Assembly (NCBI RefSeq): GCF_002850255.1
Contig: NZ_CP022523.1
Location: 372,001-436,000 of the forward strand
From: Pseudoalteromonas sp. NC201
Lineage (GTDB): Bacteria > Pseudomonadota > Gammaproteobacteria > Enterobacterales > Alteromonadaceae
Reading direction: 5' to 3'
DNA: 64,000 nucleotides
Below the pieces are notes generated by a model. The model worked only from the letters and a program-made list of their open reading frames with translations, was not told the DNA's origin and made no database searches. The position numbers and the translations under genes are program-made. Each line of letters begins with the position of its first letter. Position 1 is the first letter of the stretch. Below are positions 27,019 to 35,545 of this stretch, piece after piece.

Positions 27019-30000
27019 TTACAAGTTGCAAACCTTGGTATAGTCGCTGCTGACTGATGGTTGCTTATTGCTCCACCATTTCGCTTCATATACCGCGTTT
27101 CCTTCAACAATTAAATCACCTTGAGCTGCATGTGTGCCCTGTGGCAAGTTCGGGTAAACCACAATTTGACTGATAGGTGTACCTTTACAGCTAGTTACCG
27201 GATCTGTAGGCCCTGTACCAGGTGTTGCGATTGGTAGGTCGGTATATTCGCTGGTAAATGCATAGCGATTACCGTCTTTCTCAACCACAAAGTTAACAGG
27301 ACCAGAAATCGGCATGTAGTACATGACTTGGGCATTGATGGTTTCGCCAGGAGCAAAAGACTTAGGCGTTCCACCCCACTCGTTCACAAGCGTGATTGAG
27401 AATCGATGGAATTCGTTTTCGAAGCCGCCAATATTATTTCCAGCAGCATTTGAGCCATTTACGTCAACTGCCATGCCAAGTTTTTCTTGCGCATTCCAGT
27501 TAGATTTGAAAATGGCCGAAGTCGCAACAGGAACATCAAATGAAATTTTCGCGCCACTCAAATCTATCGCTGAGTTATTGGTAAAGGCAAAAGTTGGTGC
27601 TATTGGATAGTTAGCATCTCCAGCTGGAAAATCTTTGGCAACAAACGTAACATCAACTGCTGAAGCTGGTTTTACGAAGGTTTTATTTCCTTGTTTAACC
27701 GAGTATGGTGTGCCACTTTGGTTAAACTTGTTGTAGGCTAAGCTTGTTAGCGATGAACCCATGAAATATTCATTCTTGCTCACATCATAATCGAAATCGC
27801 CTGCAAGCTCCCAGAACATGATACCGCCTAGTTCTTGGTTGATGACATAGTCGACTTTGGCGGCCATTGACTCTTCATCTTCTATGGATAGGAACACATT
27901 CTTAGTGGCATTCCAAAGCCAAGGAGCAACCGCTACCGAATCATAATGGCGGGCATAGGTACCGCTGATCTGATGCGCTGGGTTGTTAACTGGGTCTAGT
28001 CCATAATCACCTAGGTAACTACCTAATACGCCATTTTGAAGGTTTTTAACATGCCAAAGCGGGTTAGAACCTGCTGGTACTTCTAGGCCAACATCGTTCT
28101 TGTCATGCCATAAGTTATCTATGCCTACGGCACCATTACCGCATTTATTCTTTTCACCGCTGCCAGTTCCTGGAGGACAATCTGCCTGGTTAGGTAATGC
28201 AGCCTGCCCCCAAAGGCCATTTGTACCGCCTGTTACATCTCTAAAACCGCGAGTATAATAAGGAATACCAATGTTGATGCGTCCTGCGGAGACCGAGCCT
28301 CTGAAGTATTTGACCGCCCAATCGGTATTGAGGTAACCAATTCCTTCAAACTCTTTGGTGCCATATACATTCCATTGTTTAAGCTCTGAATCTTCGCCAG
28401 TGTCGAATAGCGATGCGTTATGACCAACGTGCTGGTTCCACGCTCCGTGTAAGTCATAAGACATGATATTGACGTAATCTAGATACTTGGTGACCTGGAA
28501 TGTCTCCATACCACGTAGAAGGTAACCAGAAGATGGTGATGCAATCGTCAATAGATAGTGTGTATTGTCTTGTTGGCCAGCTTGGTCTAATGCTTCTCTT
28601 AGCTTTTTCATCAACACTTGATAAGAAGCATTCAATGCTGCTCGACGCGGGTTTGATATCGCAAAATCATCCGGGTGACCAGAGTCATTCATAGAAGATG
28701 GATATTCATAGTCGATATCGACACCATCAAAGTTGTATTTACGGATAAATTCAACTGAACTTGCTACAAACGCATCAATACCAGCGTGATTCACGCTGCC
28801 ATCTGCATTGGTCGTCATCGTATAGAAGCCACCGCTGGCAACTCGCTTACCTGTTTCGTCAAAGTAGCCACCAGTTTCTGCCCAACCGCCGACTGAGATC
28901 AAGGTTTTAACATCAGGATGCTGTTTCTTAAATTTGTTCAGCAAGTTAAAGTGACCGGTATAAGGAAGAGACGGATCCATCTCTGCACCAGCAACCCCAG
29001 GCCAAGTCATGTTCGTCGCTGCATTGTTAGGAGCTGTTGGATTGCCTATTGACACCTTGTTATTGGCATCAACGTGCGCGAAAGCGTAATTGATGTGGGT
29101 GATCTTATCCCAAGGAATATCATCAACTAGATAGCTCGGTTGACCATTCTTACCCGTTCTCCAACTAGTAAAGTAACCGATGACGCGTCTAGGGTGATCA
29201 GTGCCCATTTTCTCGCGGCCATTCTCGTCGTAAATATCACAGTAGTTAGGCGATGTGTTAGGGGTCTGATATAGGCCATGTGGAACACAGTTGTTTACAA
29301 CTGGTGGTGTTTCAACCACATTTGCGTTGAGTATGCTCTCTGCTGTCGCACCGGTATTGTCTTCAACAATAAGTTTTAAAGTTACGGCGCCCAGTTGCGT
29401 TGGTGTCCAAGTATGCTGAGCTGGTGCTGTTGCACTTTCAAATGCGACTTGGTCGTTAATAAGCAGTGTTAGTTTTGCTATTGAGCCGTCGGGATCTGAA
29501 CCATCAAGAACGATGTCTACAGGCTGATTAATAACCAGATTATTACCTCCGCCTAACGAAAGGTTTGCTGTAGGTAACTGATTTCCAGCCGTATTAACGA
29601 TGATATTTGTTGTTAACGTGTTGGACTCTGCTTGCTTGTCATCTGTCGCAACTACTGAAATTGCGTGTGTTCCAGCGGTTGCTGACCAGTTAAATGAAAA
29701 ATTATCACCTGTCGCTGTGGTATCAATACCAACTGACGTGCCATCTACAAAAAACTCTACCTGCGCTACTTGGCCATCACTATCTGTTGCATTTACAGAA
29801 ATGGCAACGCTGTCATTTTCTTTAAAAGCGCTGCCATCAGCTGGCAGTAAGCTCTGTACTGTGGGTGGTGTGTTTGTGACAACGCTGTCACAGTCCCCCA
29901 ATTTTTTCCAATCATCCCACTGACCCGAATGGGTAACCGGATCAGCCTGAGTCCACCATTTCGCTTCAAAAGCTTGTTGCGATTTTTGTACTTGAGCACC

Positions 30001-30132
30001 ACCATTGTATGCCGAATTTTGTGACCATTCAGGTAAGCCATCACAATTATAAGCATATGAGTTAGCGCAGAAAATGGCTCCGAGGATCGAAGCCATTTGC
30101 GATAATTTAAGGGTCTTTACATGTTGTTTCAT
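27019..30132 (-). CDS. chiA: Large secreted multidomain GH18 chitinase
   Basis: About 1037 aa; the ATG at 30132 has GGAGA eight bases upstream and is followed by a signal peptide (about 1-26). Order: CBM5/12 (YNCDGLPEWSQNSAY, FEAKWWTQAD), two Ig-like repeats (TPPTVQSLLPADGSAF; LPTANLSLGGG, about 85-275), GH18 catalytic domain with VIGYFTSWRTG, DGVDIDYEYPS (catalytic Glu) and MSYDLHGAWN, a beta-rich linker domain (about 835-960), and a C-terminal CBM5-like module (YEAKWWSNKQP). It is the first gene of the chitin operon. The symbol chiA follows Pseudoalteromonas usage and is tentative. Confidence 0.94.
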   Translation of the reverse strand: MKQHVKTLKLSQMASILGAIFCANSYAYNCDGLPEWSQNSAYNGGAQVQKSQQAFEAKWWTQADPVTHSGQWDDWKKLGDCDSVVTNTPPTVQSLLPADGSAFKENDSVAISVNATDSDGQVAQVEFFVDGTSVGIDTTATGDNFSFNWSATAGTHAISVVATDDKQAESNTLTTNIIVNTAGNQLPTANLSLGGGNNLVINQPVDIVLDGSDPDGSIAKLTLLINDQVAFESATAPAQHTWTPTQLGAVTLKLIVEDNTGATAESILNANVVETPPVVNNCVPHGLYQTPNTSPNYCDIYDENGREKMGTDHPRRVIGYFTSWRTGKNGQPSYLVDDIPWDKITHINYAFAHVDANNKVSIGNPTAPNNAATNMTWPGVAGAEMDPSLPYTGHFNLLNKFKKQHPDVKTLISVGGWAETGGYFDETGKRVASGGFYTMTTNADGSVNHAGIDAFVASSVEFIRKYNFDGVDIDYEYPSSMNDSGHPDDFAISNPRRAALNASYQVLMKKLREALDQAGQQDNTHYLLTIASPSSGYLLRGMETFQVTKYLDYVNIMSYDLHGAWNQHVGHNASLFDTGEDSELKQWNVYGTKEFEGIGYLNTDWAVKYFRGSVSAGRINIGIPYYTRGFRDVTGGTNGLWGQAALPNQADCPPGTGSGEKNKCGNGAVGIDNLWHDKNDVGLEVPAGSNPLWHVKNLQNGVLGSYLGDYGLDPVNNPAHQISGTYARHYDSVAVAPWLWNATKNVFLSIEDEESMAAKVDYVINQELGGIMFWELAGDFDYDVSKNEYFMGSSLTSLAYNKFNQSGTPYSVKQGNKTFVKPASAVDVTFVAKDFPAGDANYPIAPTFAFTNNSAIDLSGAKISFDVPVATSAIFKSNWNAQEKLGMAVDVNGSNAAGNNIGGFENEFHRFSITLVNEWGGTPKSFAPGETINAQVMYYMPISGPVNFVVEKDGNRYAFTSEYTDLPIATPGTGPTDPVTSCKGTPISQIVVYPNLPQGTHAAQGDLIVEGNAVYEAKWWSNKQPSVSSDYTKVCNL

Positions 30133-30536
30133 AGTTTGGTTCTCCAACCATTTATTGTATTTGGTTAACAATAACAACATAAACCTAACACATAAATTCA
30201 ATATGGCAACAACATTTTTCTCTAGCTGATGACGTTAACGTAAGCGTAAATTGGAGCTTGCTTTTCATCAAAATGTAACACTAAACAATTGATTAATATG
30301 CTTAGTTTTAGTTTGTGGATACATATAAATAAAACTGTAATTATTTAATATTAAGCGATAGTTGCTAGCCACATCTCTAAATTTATTACAGTTACCAGTT
30401 TGTTTCTTATGCATATATTAAAAAGTTATTAATCAGGTTTAAGGGTAATATTAGACTTAAGGCGTATTTTAACGGTTTCTTGTCGTGGCTTCCTTTTTGA
30501 ACTAAGTTTAAATTAATTCATTTAGGAGATTGAACT
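30133..30536. promoter_or_regulatory. Divergent intergenic region between chitin operon and response regulator
   Basis: About 400 bp of AT-rich DNA with both promoters. A perfect ten-base palindrome ACGTTAACGT occurs at 30232-30241, followed by AAGCGTAA, about 100 bp before the chitinase start; it could be a regulator site. AGGAG at 30524-30528 is the ribosome site for the TTG start at 30537. No coding frame was seen. Confidence 0.5.
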
Positions 30537-31859
30537 TTGGAATTTGCTGAGCTATCAACGACTTCAAATGAAGCGATACGAGTGCTTTGTCTCGATGATG
30601 AGACGAATGTGATACGGTCATTAAATCGCTTATTTCGTCAAAATGGAATACACGCAGAGCTCTGTAGTGATCCACAGTCGGCCTTGGCGCTTGTCCGAGA
30701 CTCCTCCTTTGAAGTTGTTATTAGTGATATGCGGATGCCTGAAATGGATGGCGCCACATTTTTGCATGAAGTAAAGCGTATTTGCCCAGATACACAACGG
30801 ATATTACTCACAGGATACTCTGATCTTGCTTCAACAATTAAAGCCATTAATGAAAGTGGGATCCATGCATATATTCAAAAGCCTTGGGATAACGATATAC
30901 TCGTACATACTGTGAGAGAATGTTCAGAGAAATACAGGTTAAAAAGCGTCAATAAGAGACTAAATGAAGAGATAGTACAAAAAAATGCGCAACTCACAGA
31001 GTTAAATGAAAACCTTGAAGGACTTGTACAAAAACGCACTGTGCAGATCCGCAAAGTGTTAAGTCAACTAGAGCAAGCTAATCAAAAAGAACGTAAAGAA
31101 CATCGGGCTACCGTCGAGTTACTTTATAATTTTCTGAATGCAAATCCATTTATCGATGGTAAAAAAGCGAAGAGCATAGCCAAATTATGTAAAATTATAG
31201 CTAAGAAACTAGAACTCTCTAGTGAATTAGCTGAAACGGCTATGATGTCAGGGTATTTAGCAGAAGTAGGTTTACTTGCTATGGACCCAGAAATTTATAA
31301 ATCGCCACCCAGAAAACTAAGCGAAGCCCAAAAGAAAATTTATTATACGCATCCTTCCATTGCACAGCTTATGTTGATGCCAGCGCAGCACTTATCTGAC
31401 GTATCCGAGGCGATTTATCATCAGTTTGAAAAATTTAATGGCCAAGGGATCCCAAAAGGTCTTAAAGGTAAAGAAATTCCTTTAGGCTCACAGATACTTG
31501 CAGTCGCCCGAGATTATTATGACAATTTATACTGCGCTAACGGTTCTGATAAAGAGAAAGCCGATTTAGCGTTAGATCTTATCCGAACCTATAGAGGGAA
31601 TTTCTACTCCCCAGAAGTCGTTGATATTTTAGAGACAGCAGTGAGTAACAACGAGCTAGGCCAAGAGCAAGTCGGTTCGGTTGATATATTGACAACTGAA
31701 AAACTCAAGCCAGGCATGACATTAGGTTTAGCGCTTCACAGTAATCAAGGTATTTTATTGCTACCAAAAGGTCATACCTTTTCTGATAAGTCGATAGATA
31801 AACTTAAACAGCTGGAAACACAACGGCCAATCCCCTTTCGAATTATGGTCAAGCGATAA
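30537..31859 (+). CDS. Response regulator with degenerate HD-GYP output domain
   Basis: A 440-aa protein starting at TTG with AGGAG eight bases upstream. The receiver domain (about 15-130) has LCLDDE, the phosphoacceptor Asp in VVISDMRMPEMDG, LLTGYSD and IQKPW. A coiled coil (about 140-195) leads to an HD-GYP fold (about 200-370). The catalytic residues have been lost: the HD pair position reads SGYLAEVG, the distal motif reads YHQFEKFNGQGIPKGL, with GIP instead of GYP. It is therefore unlikely to hydrolyse c-di-GMP and may bind it or signal by protein contact. The domain after it (about 375-440) resembles an extra C-terminal module. No kinase adjoins it. Confidence 0.85.
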   Translation: MEFAELSTTSNEAIRVLCLDDETNVIRSLNRLFRQNGIHAELCSDPQSALALVRDSSFEVVISDMRMPEMDGATFLHEVKRICPDTQRILLTGYSDLASTIKAINESGIHAYIQKPWDNDILVHTVRECSEKYRLKSVNKRLNEEIVQKNAQLTELNENLEGLVQKRTVQIRKVLSQLEQANQKERKEHRATVELLYNFLNANPFIDGKKAKSIAKLCKIIAKKLELSSELAETAMMSGYLAEVGLLAMDPEIYKSPPRKLSEAQKKIYYTHPSIAQLMLMPAQHLSDVSEAIYHQFEKFNGQGIPKGLKGKEIPLGSQILAVARDYYDNLYCANGSDKEKADLALDLIRTYRGNFYSPEVVDILETAVSNNELGQEQVGSVDILTTEKLKPGMTLGLALHSNQGILLLPKGHTFSDKSIDKLKQLETQRPIPFRIMVKR

Positions 31860-32029
31860 TAATAGCTTACCGACTTATCGGCGACGGCACTATCGAATAC
31901 TCGTTTGCTGGTGTTGTGTAGATGATAGTAAATATAGCTTTTAAGCCTTTAATTGGATCAATGTTATTGAGCGGTCAAATTATACTGGCTCGAGAATAAC
32001 TGACTTGTATTCGCGCAACACACCACAAG

Positions 32030-32042
32030 GAACACATCATAC
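32030..32042 (-). promoter_or_regulatory. Ter-like site 1 (distal copy)
   Basis: GAACACATCATAC on the plus strand, i.e. GTATGATGTGTTC on the minus strand. It is identical over 13 bp to the five sites near tus and lies in the convergent gap between the HD-GYP regulator and ydiJ, 8.3 kb from the next copy. By analogy with E. coli Ter (GTATGTTGTAACTA), forks moving right to left meet the non-permissive end. Confidence 0.8.
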
Positions 32043-32086
32043 TATAAAGTCAATTAGCTTAGTTTATCTTCAGCTAAAACTATTAA

Positions 32087-32111
32087 TAAAAAAAGCCCAG
32101 CAAACTGGGCT
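32087..32111 (-). terminator. Rho-independent terminator of ydiJ
   Basis: A seven-base stem AGCCCAG/CTGGGCT with a CAAA loop, followed on the minus strand by a run of seven T. It is 16 bp beyond the ydiJ stop. The remaining gap 31860-32086 holds the distal Ter site and nothing else recognised. Confidence 0.88.
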
Positions 32112-32126
32112 CGTTCAACTACTAAA

Positions 32127-35100
32127 CTAATCTAGTAGTTTATTAAGTGCTTGAAGCGGGTGTTTTGGTTTTTCTCCACTAAAGCGTTTAACCTGACACC
32201 GACAAGAGAAGCCAGTCACTAATATTTCATCTTGAGCTGCGTTATCAATATGATGCTGCCATGAGGATTCGTAGAGCGCTTTTGAGTTTTCTTGATTTTG
32301 CGCTTCGTGGCCATAAGTTCCCGCCATGCCACAACATCCTGTATTAACCGCTTCTAAATTAGAGTTCAACTTATTAAAAATACCTTGCCAAACATTTTTA
32401 GATTCAGGCATCGCTGTTGTTTCTGTACAGTGACTTATCAATGTAAATTTTGATGGACTGATTGTCGCAGCCGTTGGGATATCGACTGTTGCAAGCCATT
32501 CATGTGCTAATTGTACCTTAAAGTCTCCCCTGCTCTCTTTGAGAATATCATTATATTCATCGCGATAGCACATCACCAAAGAGGCATCGAGCCCAACTAA
32601 AGGTCTGTTATACTCACTGACAGTATTTAAAAACTCTGCGGCAGTCTTCGCGGTCGATTTAAATTCCTTTAAAAAGCCTTTAACGTGTTGTGGCTTACCG
32701 TTCGGTTTGAATGGTAACACGAGCGGATAAAACCCAAGCTTTGATATAACTTGCACAAAGTCCGATACTAGTTCTGCTTCATAGAAACTAGTAAACGGGT
32801 CTTGAACAACAAATACCACGCTTTGTTGTTCTTCATCGCTTAACATTTCAAAACTGTGTTCTGAATAAAAGTGTTTGCTTGAAACTAATTTGCTAAGTTG
32901 CACCTTACTTAGCGATGGGGAGTCAATATACCCAATCAGCCGTTCAACAAAAAAGTTGGATATGCGATTACTTTGTAGAGCGTTAACTAAATTTGGAAAC
33001 TTAGCCATGGTAGGCAGTGCTCGCTCAATATTCGCAACTAAGTAGTCTTTAAATGGACGATTGTAACGGCTGTAGTAAAAGTTTAAAAACTTAGCTCGAA
33101 ACGTAGGAACATCCACTTTTATTGGGCAAGCCGTTGTGCATGCTTTACAGGCTAAACATTCATCCATTGATGCTTTAACTTCATGGGAAAAGTCATATTC
33201 GTTTTTCTTTCGGGTATTGAGAAAGCGCTCCCACCAAGTAGTATCATTTTCATGATTGATTAATTGCTTTTCTGCAGCAATCAAATCTACTCCTTTATTG
33301 TTTTGGAGTCTTAACCACTCTTTAAATAACCCAGCGCGTCCTTTTGGAGAGTTTCTACGATCTTTGGTTACCTTGTACGATGGACACATTGGTGAGTTGT
33401 CATCATAGTTAAAGCAAAGTCCGTTACCATTACAATTGATTGGCGCTTCGTAGTTTACTTTTACTTCAGTTGGTATTGTACGGTCAAACCAAGCTCTTTT
33501 CTGTGCATCGACTGACACTAATTGATCGCTTGAATCCAGTGGTGTACAAATTTTTCCAGGATTTAGGCGATTGTTTTTATCAAACAAACTTTTAATTTTA
33601 CGAAGTTCATTAAATAGTTGCTCACCGAAAAACTCTGGTCCATATTCACTTCGGTAACCTTTTCCATGCTCACCCCACATTAGTCCTCGGTATTTTGCAG
33701 TTAACGCTACTACTTTATCGGAGATCACACGTAGTAATTTTTCCTGTTCGGGGTCGCACATATCAAGCGCAGGGCGCACGTGTAAAACACCGGCGTCAAC
33801 ATGACCAAACATGCCATAATCTAATTGGTAGCTATCAAGCAACTCTCTAAACTCAATGATAAAATCAGCAAGATTTTCAGGTGGAACGGCTGTATCTTCA
33901 GCAAAAGCAAGTGGCTTTTTATTACCCTTTGCGTTACCCAACAAGCCAACTGATTTTTTACGCATCGCATAGATCTTAAGGATATCCGCTTTATCATTAG
34001 TAAGTTGATAACCAATAACCCCCGCTTCTTTGTTCGCAATAAGCTGATCTAATCGTTGACATAAACTATCGACTTTAGACGAAATTTCATCTTCGGATTC
34101 ACCATTAAACTCAACCATGTTAAGACCTTGCATCTCAACACCTTGTACATCTTGAATTAAGTCCGATACTGAATGCCAAATGATGTCCTCTTTGGCAAGA
34201 CCTAGAACTTTACTATCTACAGTTTCGACCGATGTAGCATTAGCGGAAACCAAGAAAGGGCTGTTTCTAAGCGCTGATTCAAATGAGTCATATTTGATAT
34301 TGATTAGGGTTTTATATGGCTGAATTGGCGTTAAATTAAGTTTTGCTTCGGTTACAACACCAAGCGAACCTTCAGAACCCGTAATAATTCGAGACAAATC
34401 AAAAGTAGTTAGTGAATCGTCGAATACATTTTCGAGGTCATAACCGGTTAAAAAGCGGTTTAGTCTTGGAAATTTTTCAAGTATAAGTGCTCGATTGTTT
34501 CGACAGATCTCGATGACATTCGCATAAATGTGAGAAGTCTTTGAGTTTTGCTCAGCTAGTAGCTCCGCTTTATCGATCGCTAACTTCGAGGTATTTAACT
34601 CTGTTCCATCCACTAAAAAGGTTTTAAGCCCAAGAACATGATCGCTTGTTTTGCCATAAACGAGTGAACCTTGGCCCGACGCATCAGTATTTACCATACC
34701 ACCTATTGTTGCTCGGTTACTGGTGGAGAGATCTGGCGAAAAGAAATAGCCGTAAGGTCTTAGAAAGTCATTAAGCTGATCTTTGATCACACCCGACTGA
34801 ACTCGAACCCAGCCTTCTTGTTCATTGATCTCAAGAATTTCTCTCATGTGTCTCGATAGATCAATCACAATACCGGGTGTAAGTGATTGACCATTCGTAC
34901 CAGTTCCCCCGCCTCTAGGGCCAAAAGTGAGAGACAAAAATGGGTCTTGTTGGGCGATTTCAAGTGCAAGTTGTACGTCTCGATTTGTTCTAGGAAATAA
35001 TACTGCTTGAGGGATTTCCTGATAGATACTATTGTCGGTTGACGTAACAAGACGAGTTGCATAACTCGTATCAATGTCCCCACTAAAACCTGCATCAGTT

Positions 35101-35165
35101 AGTTTACTTTGATAGAGGTTGATAAGTTCGTTTGCAGAATCCTGCTGACTAATATTTGCGATCAT
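32127..35165 (-). CDS. ydiJ: YdiJ-type FAD/Fe-S dehydrogenase (D-2-hydroxyglutarate dehydrogenase-like)
   Basis: A 1012-aa membrane-associated oxidoreductase closely resembling E. coli YdiJ along its whole length. N-terminal FAD-binding domain with FGPRGGGTGTNGQSL and TIGGMVNTDASGQGSL; FAD-oxidase C domain with FGHVDAGVLHVRPALD and WGEHGKGYRSEYGP; a cysteine site CNGNGLCFNYDD; Fe-S cluster motif CLACKACTTACPIKVDVP; and a C-terminal CCG domain (TGCCGMAGTYGHEA). YdiJ oxidises D-2-hydroxyglutarate and related D-2-hydroxyacids, passing electrons to the respiratory chain. It has its own terminator. Confidence 0.94.
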   Translation of the reverse strand: MIANISQQDSANELINLYQSKLTDAGFSGDIDTSYATRLVTSTDNSIYQEIPQAVLFPRTNRDVQLALEIAQQDPFLSLTFGPRGGGTGTNGQSLTPGIVIDLSRHMREILEINEQEGWVRVQSGVIKDQLNDFLRPYGYFFSPDLSTSNRATIGGMVNTDASGQGSLVYGKTSDHVLGLKTFLVDGTELNTSKLAIDKAELLAEQNSKTSHIYANVIEICRNNRALILEKFPRLNRFLTGYDLENVFDDSLTTFDLSRIITGSEGSLGVVTEAKLNLTPIQPYKTLINIKYDSFESALRNSPFLVSANATSVETVDSKVLGLAKEDIIWHSVSDLIQDVQGVEMQGLNMVEFNGESEDEISSKVDSLCQRLDQLIANKEAGVIGYQLTNDKADILKIYAMRKKSVGLLGNAKGNKKPLAFAEDTAVPPENLADFIIEFRELLDSYQLDYGMFGHVDAGVLHVRPALDMCDPEQEKLLRVISDKVVALTAKYRGLMWGEHGKGYRSEYGPEFFGEQLFNELRKIKSLFDKNNRLNPGKICTPLDSSDQLVSVDAQKRAWFDRTIPTEVKVNYEAPINCNGNGLCFNYDDNSPMCPSYKVTKDRRNSPKGRAGLFKEWLRLQNNKGVDLIAAEKQLINHENDTTWWERFLNTRKKNEYDFSHEVKASMDECLACKACTTACPIKVDVPTFRAKFLNFYYSRYNRPFKDYLVANIERALPTMAKFPNLVNALQSNRISNFFVERLIGYIDSPSLSKVQLSKLVSSKHFYSEHSFEMLSDEEQQSVVFVVQDPFTSFYEAELVSDFVQVISKLGFYPLVLPFKPNGKPQHVKGFLKEFKSTAKTAAEFLNTVSEYNRPLVGLDASLVMCYRDEYNDILKESRGDFKVQLAHEWLATVDIPTAATISPSKFTLISHCTETTAMPESKNVWQGIFNKLNSNLEAVNTGCCGMAGTYGHEAQNQENSKALYESSWQHHIDNAAQDEILVTGFSCRCQVKRFSGEKPKHPLQALNKLLD

Positions 35166-35304
35166 GACGGTATATTTTACTTGCTTTGAATTAATTGTAT
35201 CACGAAGGATTAATGATCAACTTGAGAATTTTATGGTTTGTTACAATTGGAAATAGTTTATTTCACCACACACCTTATACTCATATTGTATAGGAGGAAA
35301 TAAC

Positions 35305-35511
35305 ATGAAAATTATTTACGACCTTGCTGGTATTGTGTTTTGTATTCTAGCATTGATCTTCTTTGTTGTGCCCGGTCCATCGGTTATCTTTTTACTTGCG
35401 GCCTTGGTGTGTTTCTCGATGAATCATGAAGGCGCAAAGAAGCACCTAAAAAATATGCAGCGTCTGTTTAAGCTTGGCTGCGAAAAGTTAGATAGGACAT
35501 TTCAGAAATGA
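35305..35511 (+). CDS. Small membrane protein, 68 aa
   Basis: ATG preceded by GGAGGAAATAAC, a strong ribosome site. The first 45 residues form two hydrophobic segments with a PGPSVIFL turn between them, resembling PGPGxx hairpins of small YbaN/DUF454-like or PGPGW transmembrane proteins; the tail is basic (HEGAKKHLKNMQRLFK). Function unknown. It ends at a terminator shared with the convergent ppsA gene. Confidence 0.75.
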   Translation: MKIIYDLAGIVFCILALIFFVVPGPSVIFLLAALVCFSMNHEGAKKHLKNMQRLFKLGCEKLDRTFQK

Positions 35512-35515
35512 AATA

Positions 35516-35538
35516 GCCCCAATGTGTTGCATTGGGGC
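35516..35538. terminator. Bidirectional terminator between the 68-aa membrane protein and ppsA
   Basis: A nine-base perfect stem GCCCCAATG/CATTGGGGC with a five-base loop in the 34-bp convergent gap. Flanks are A-rich to the left and moderately T-rich to the right. Confidence 0.75.
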
Positions 35539-35545
35539 CATTAAA

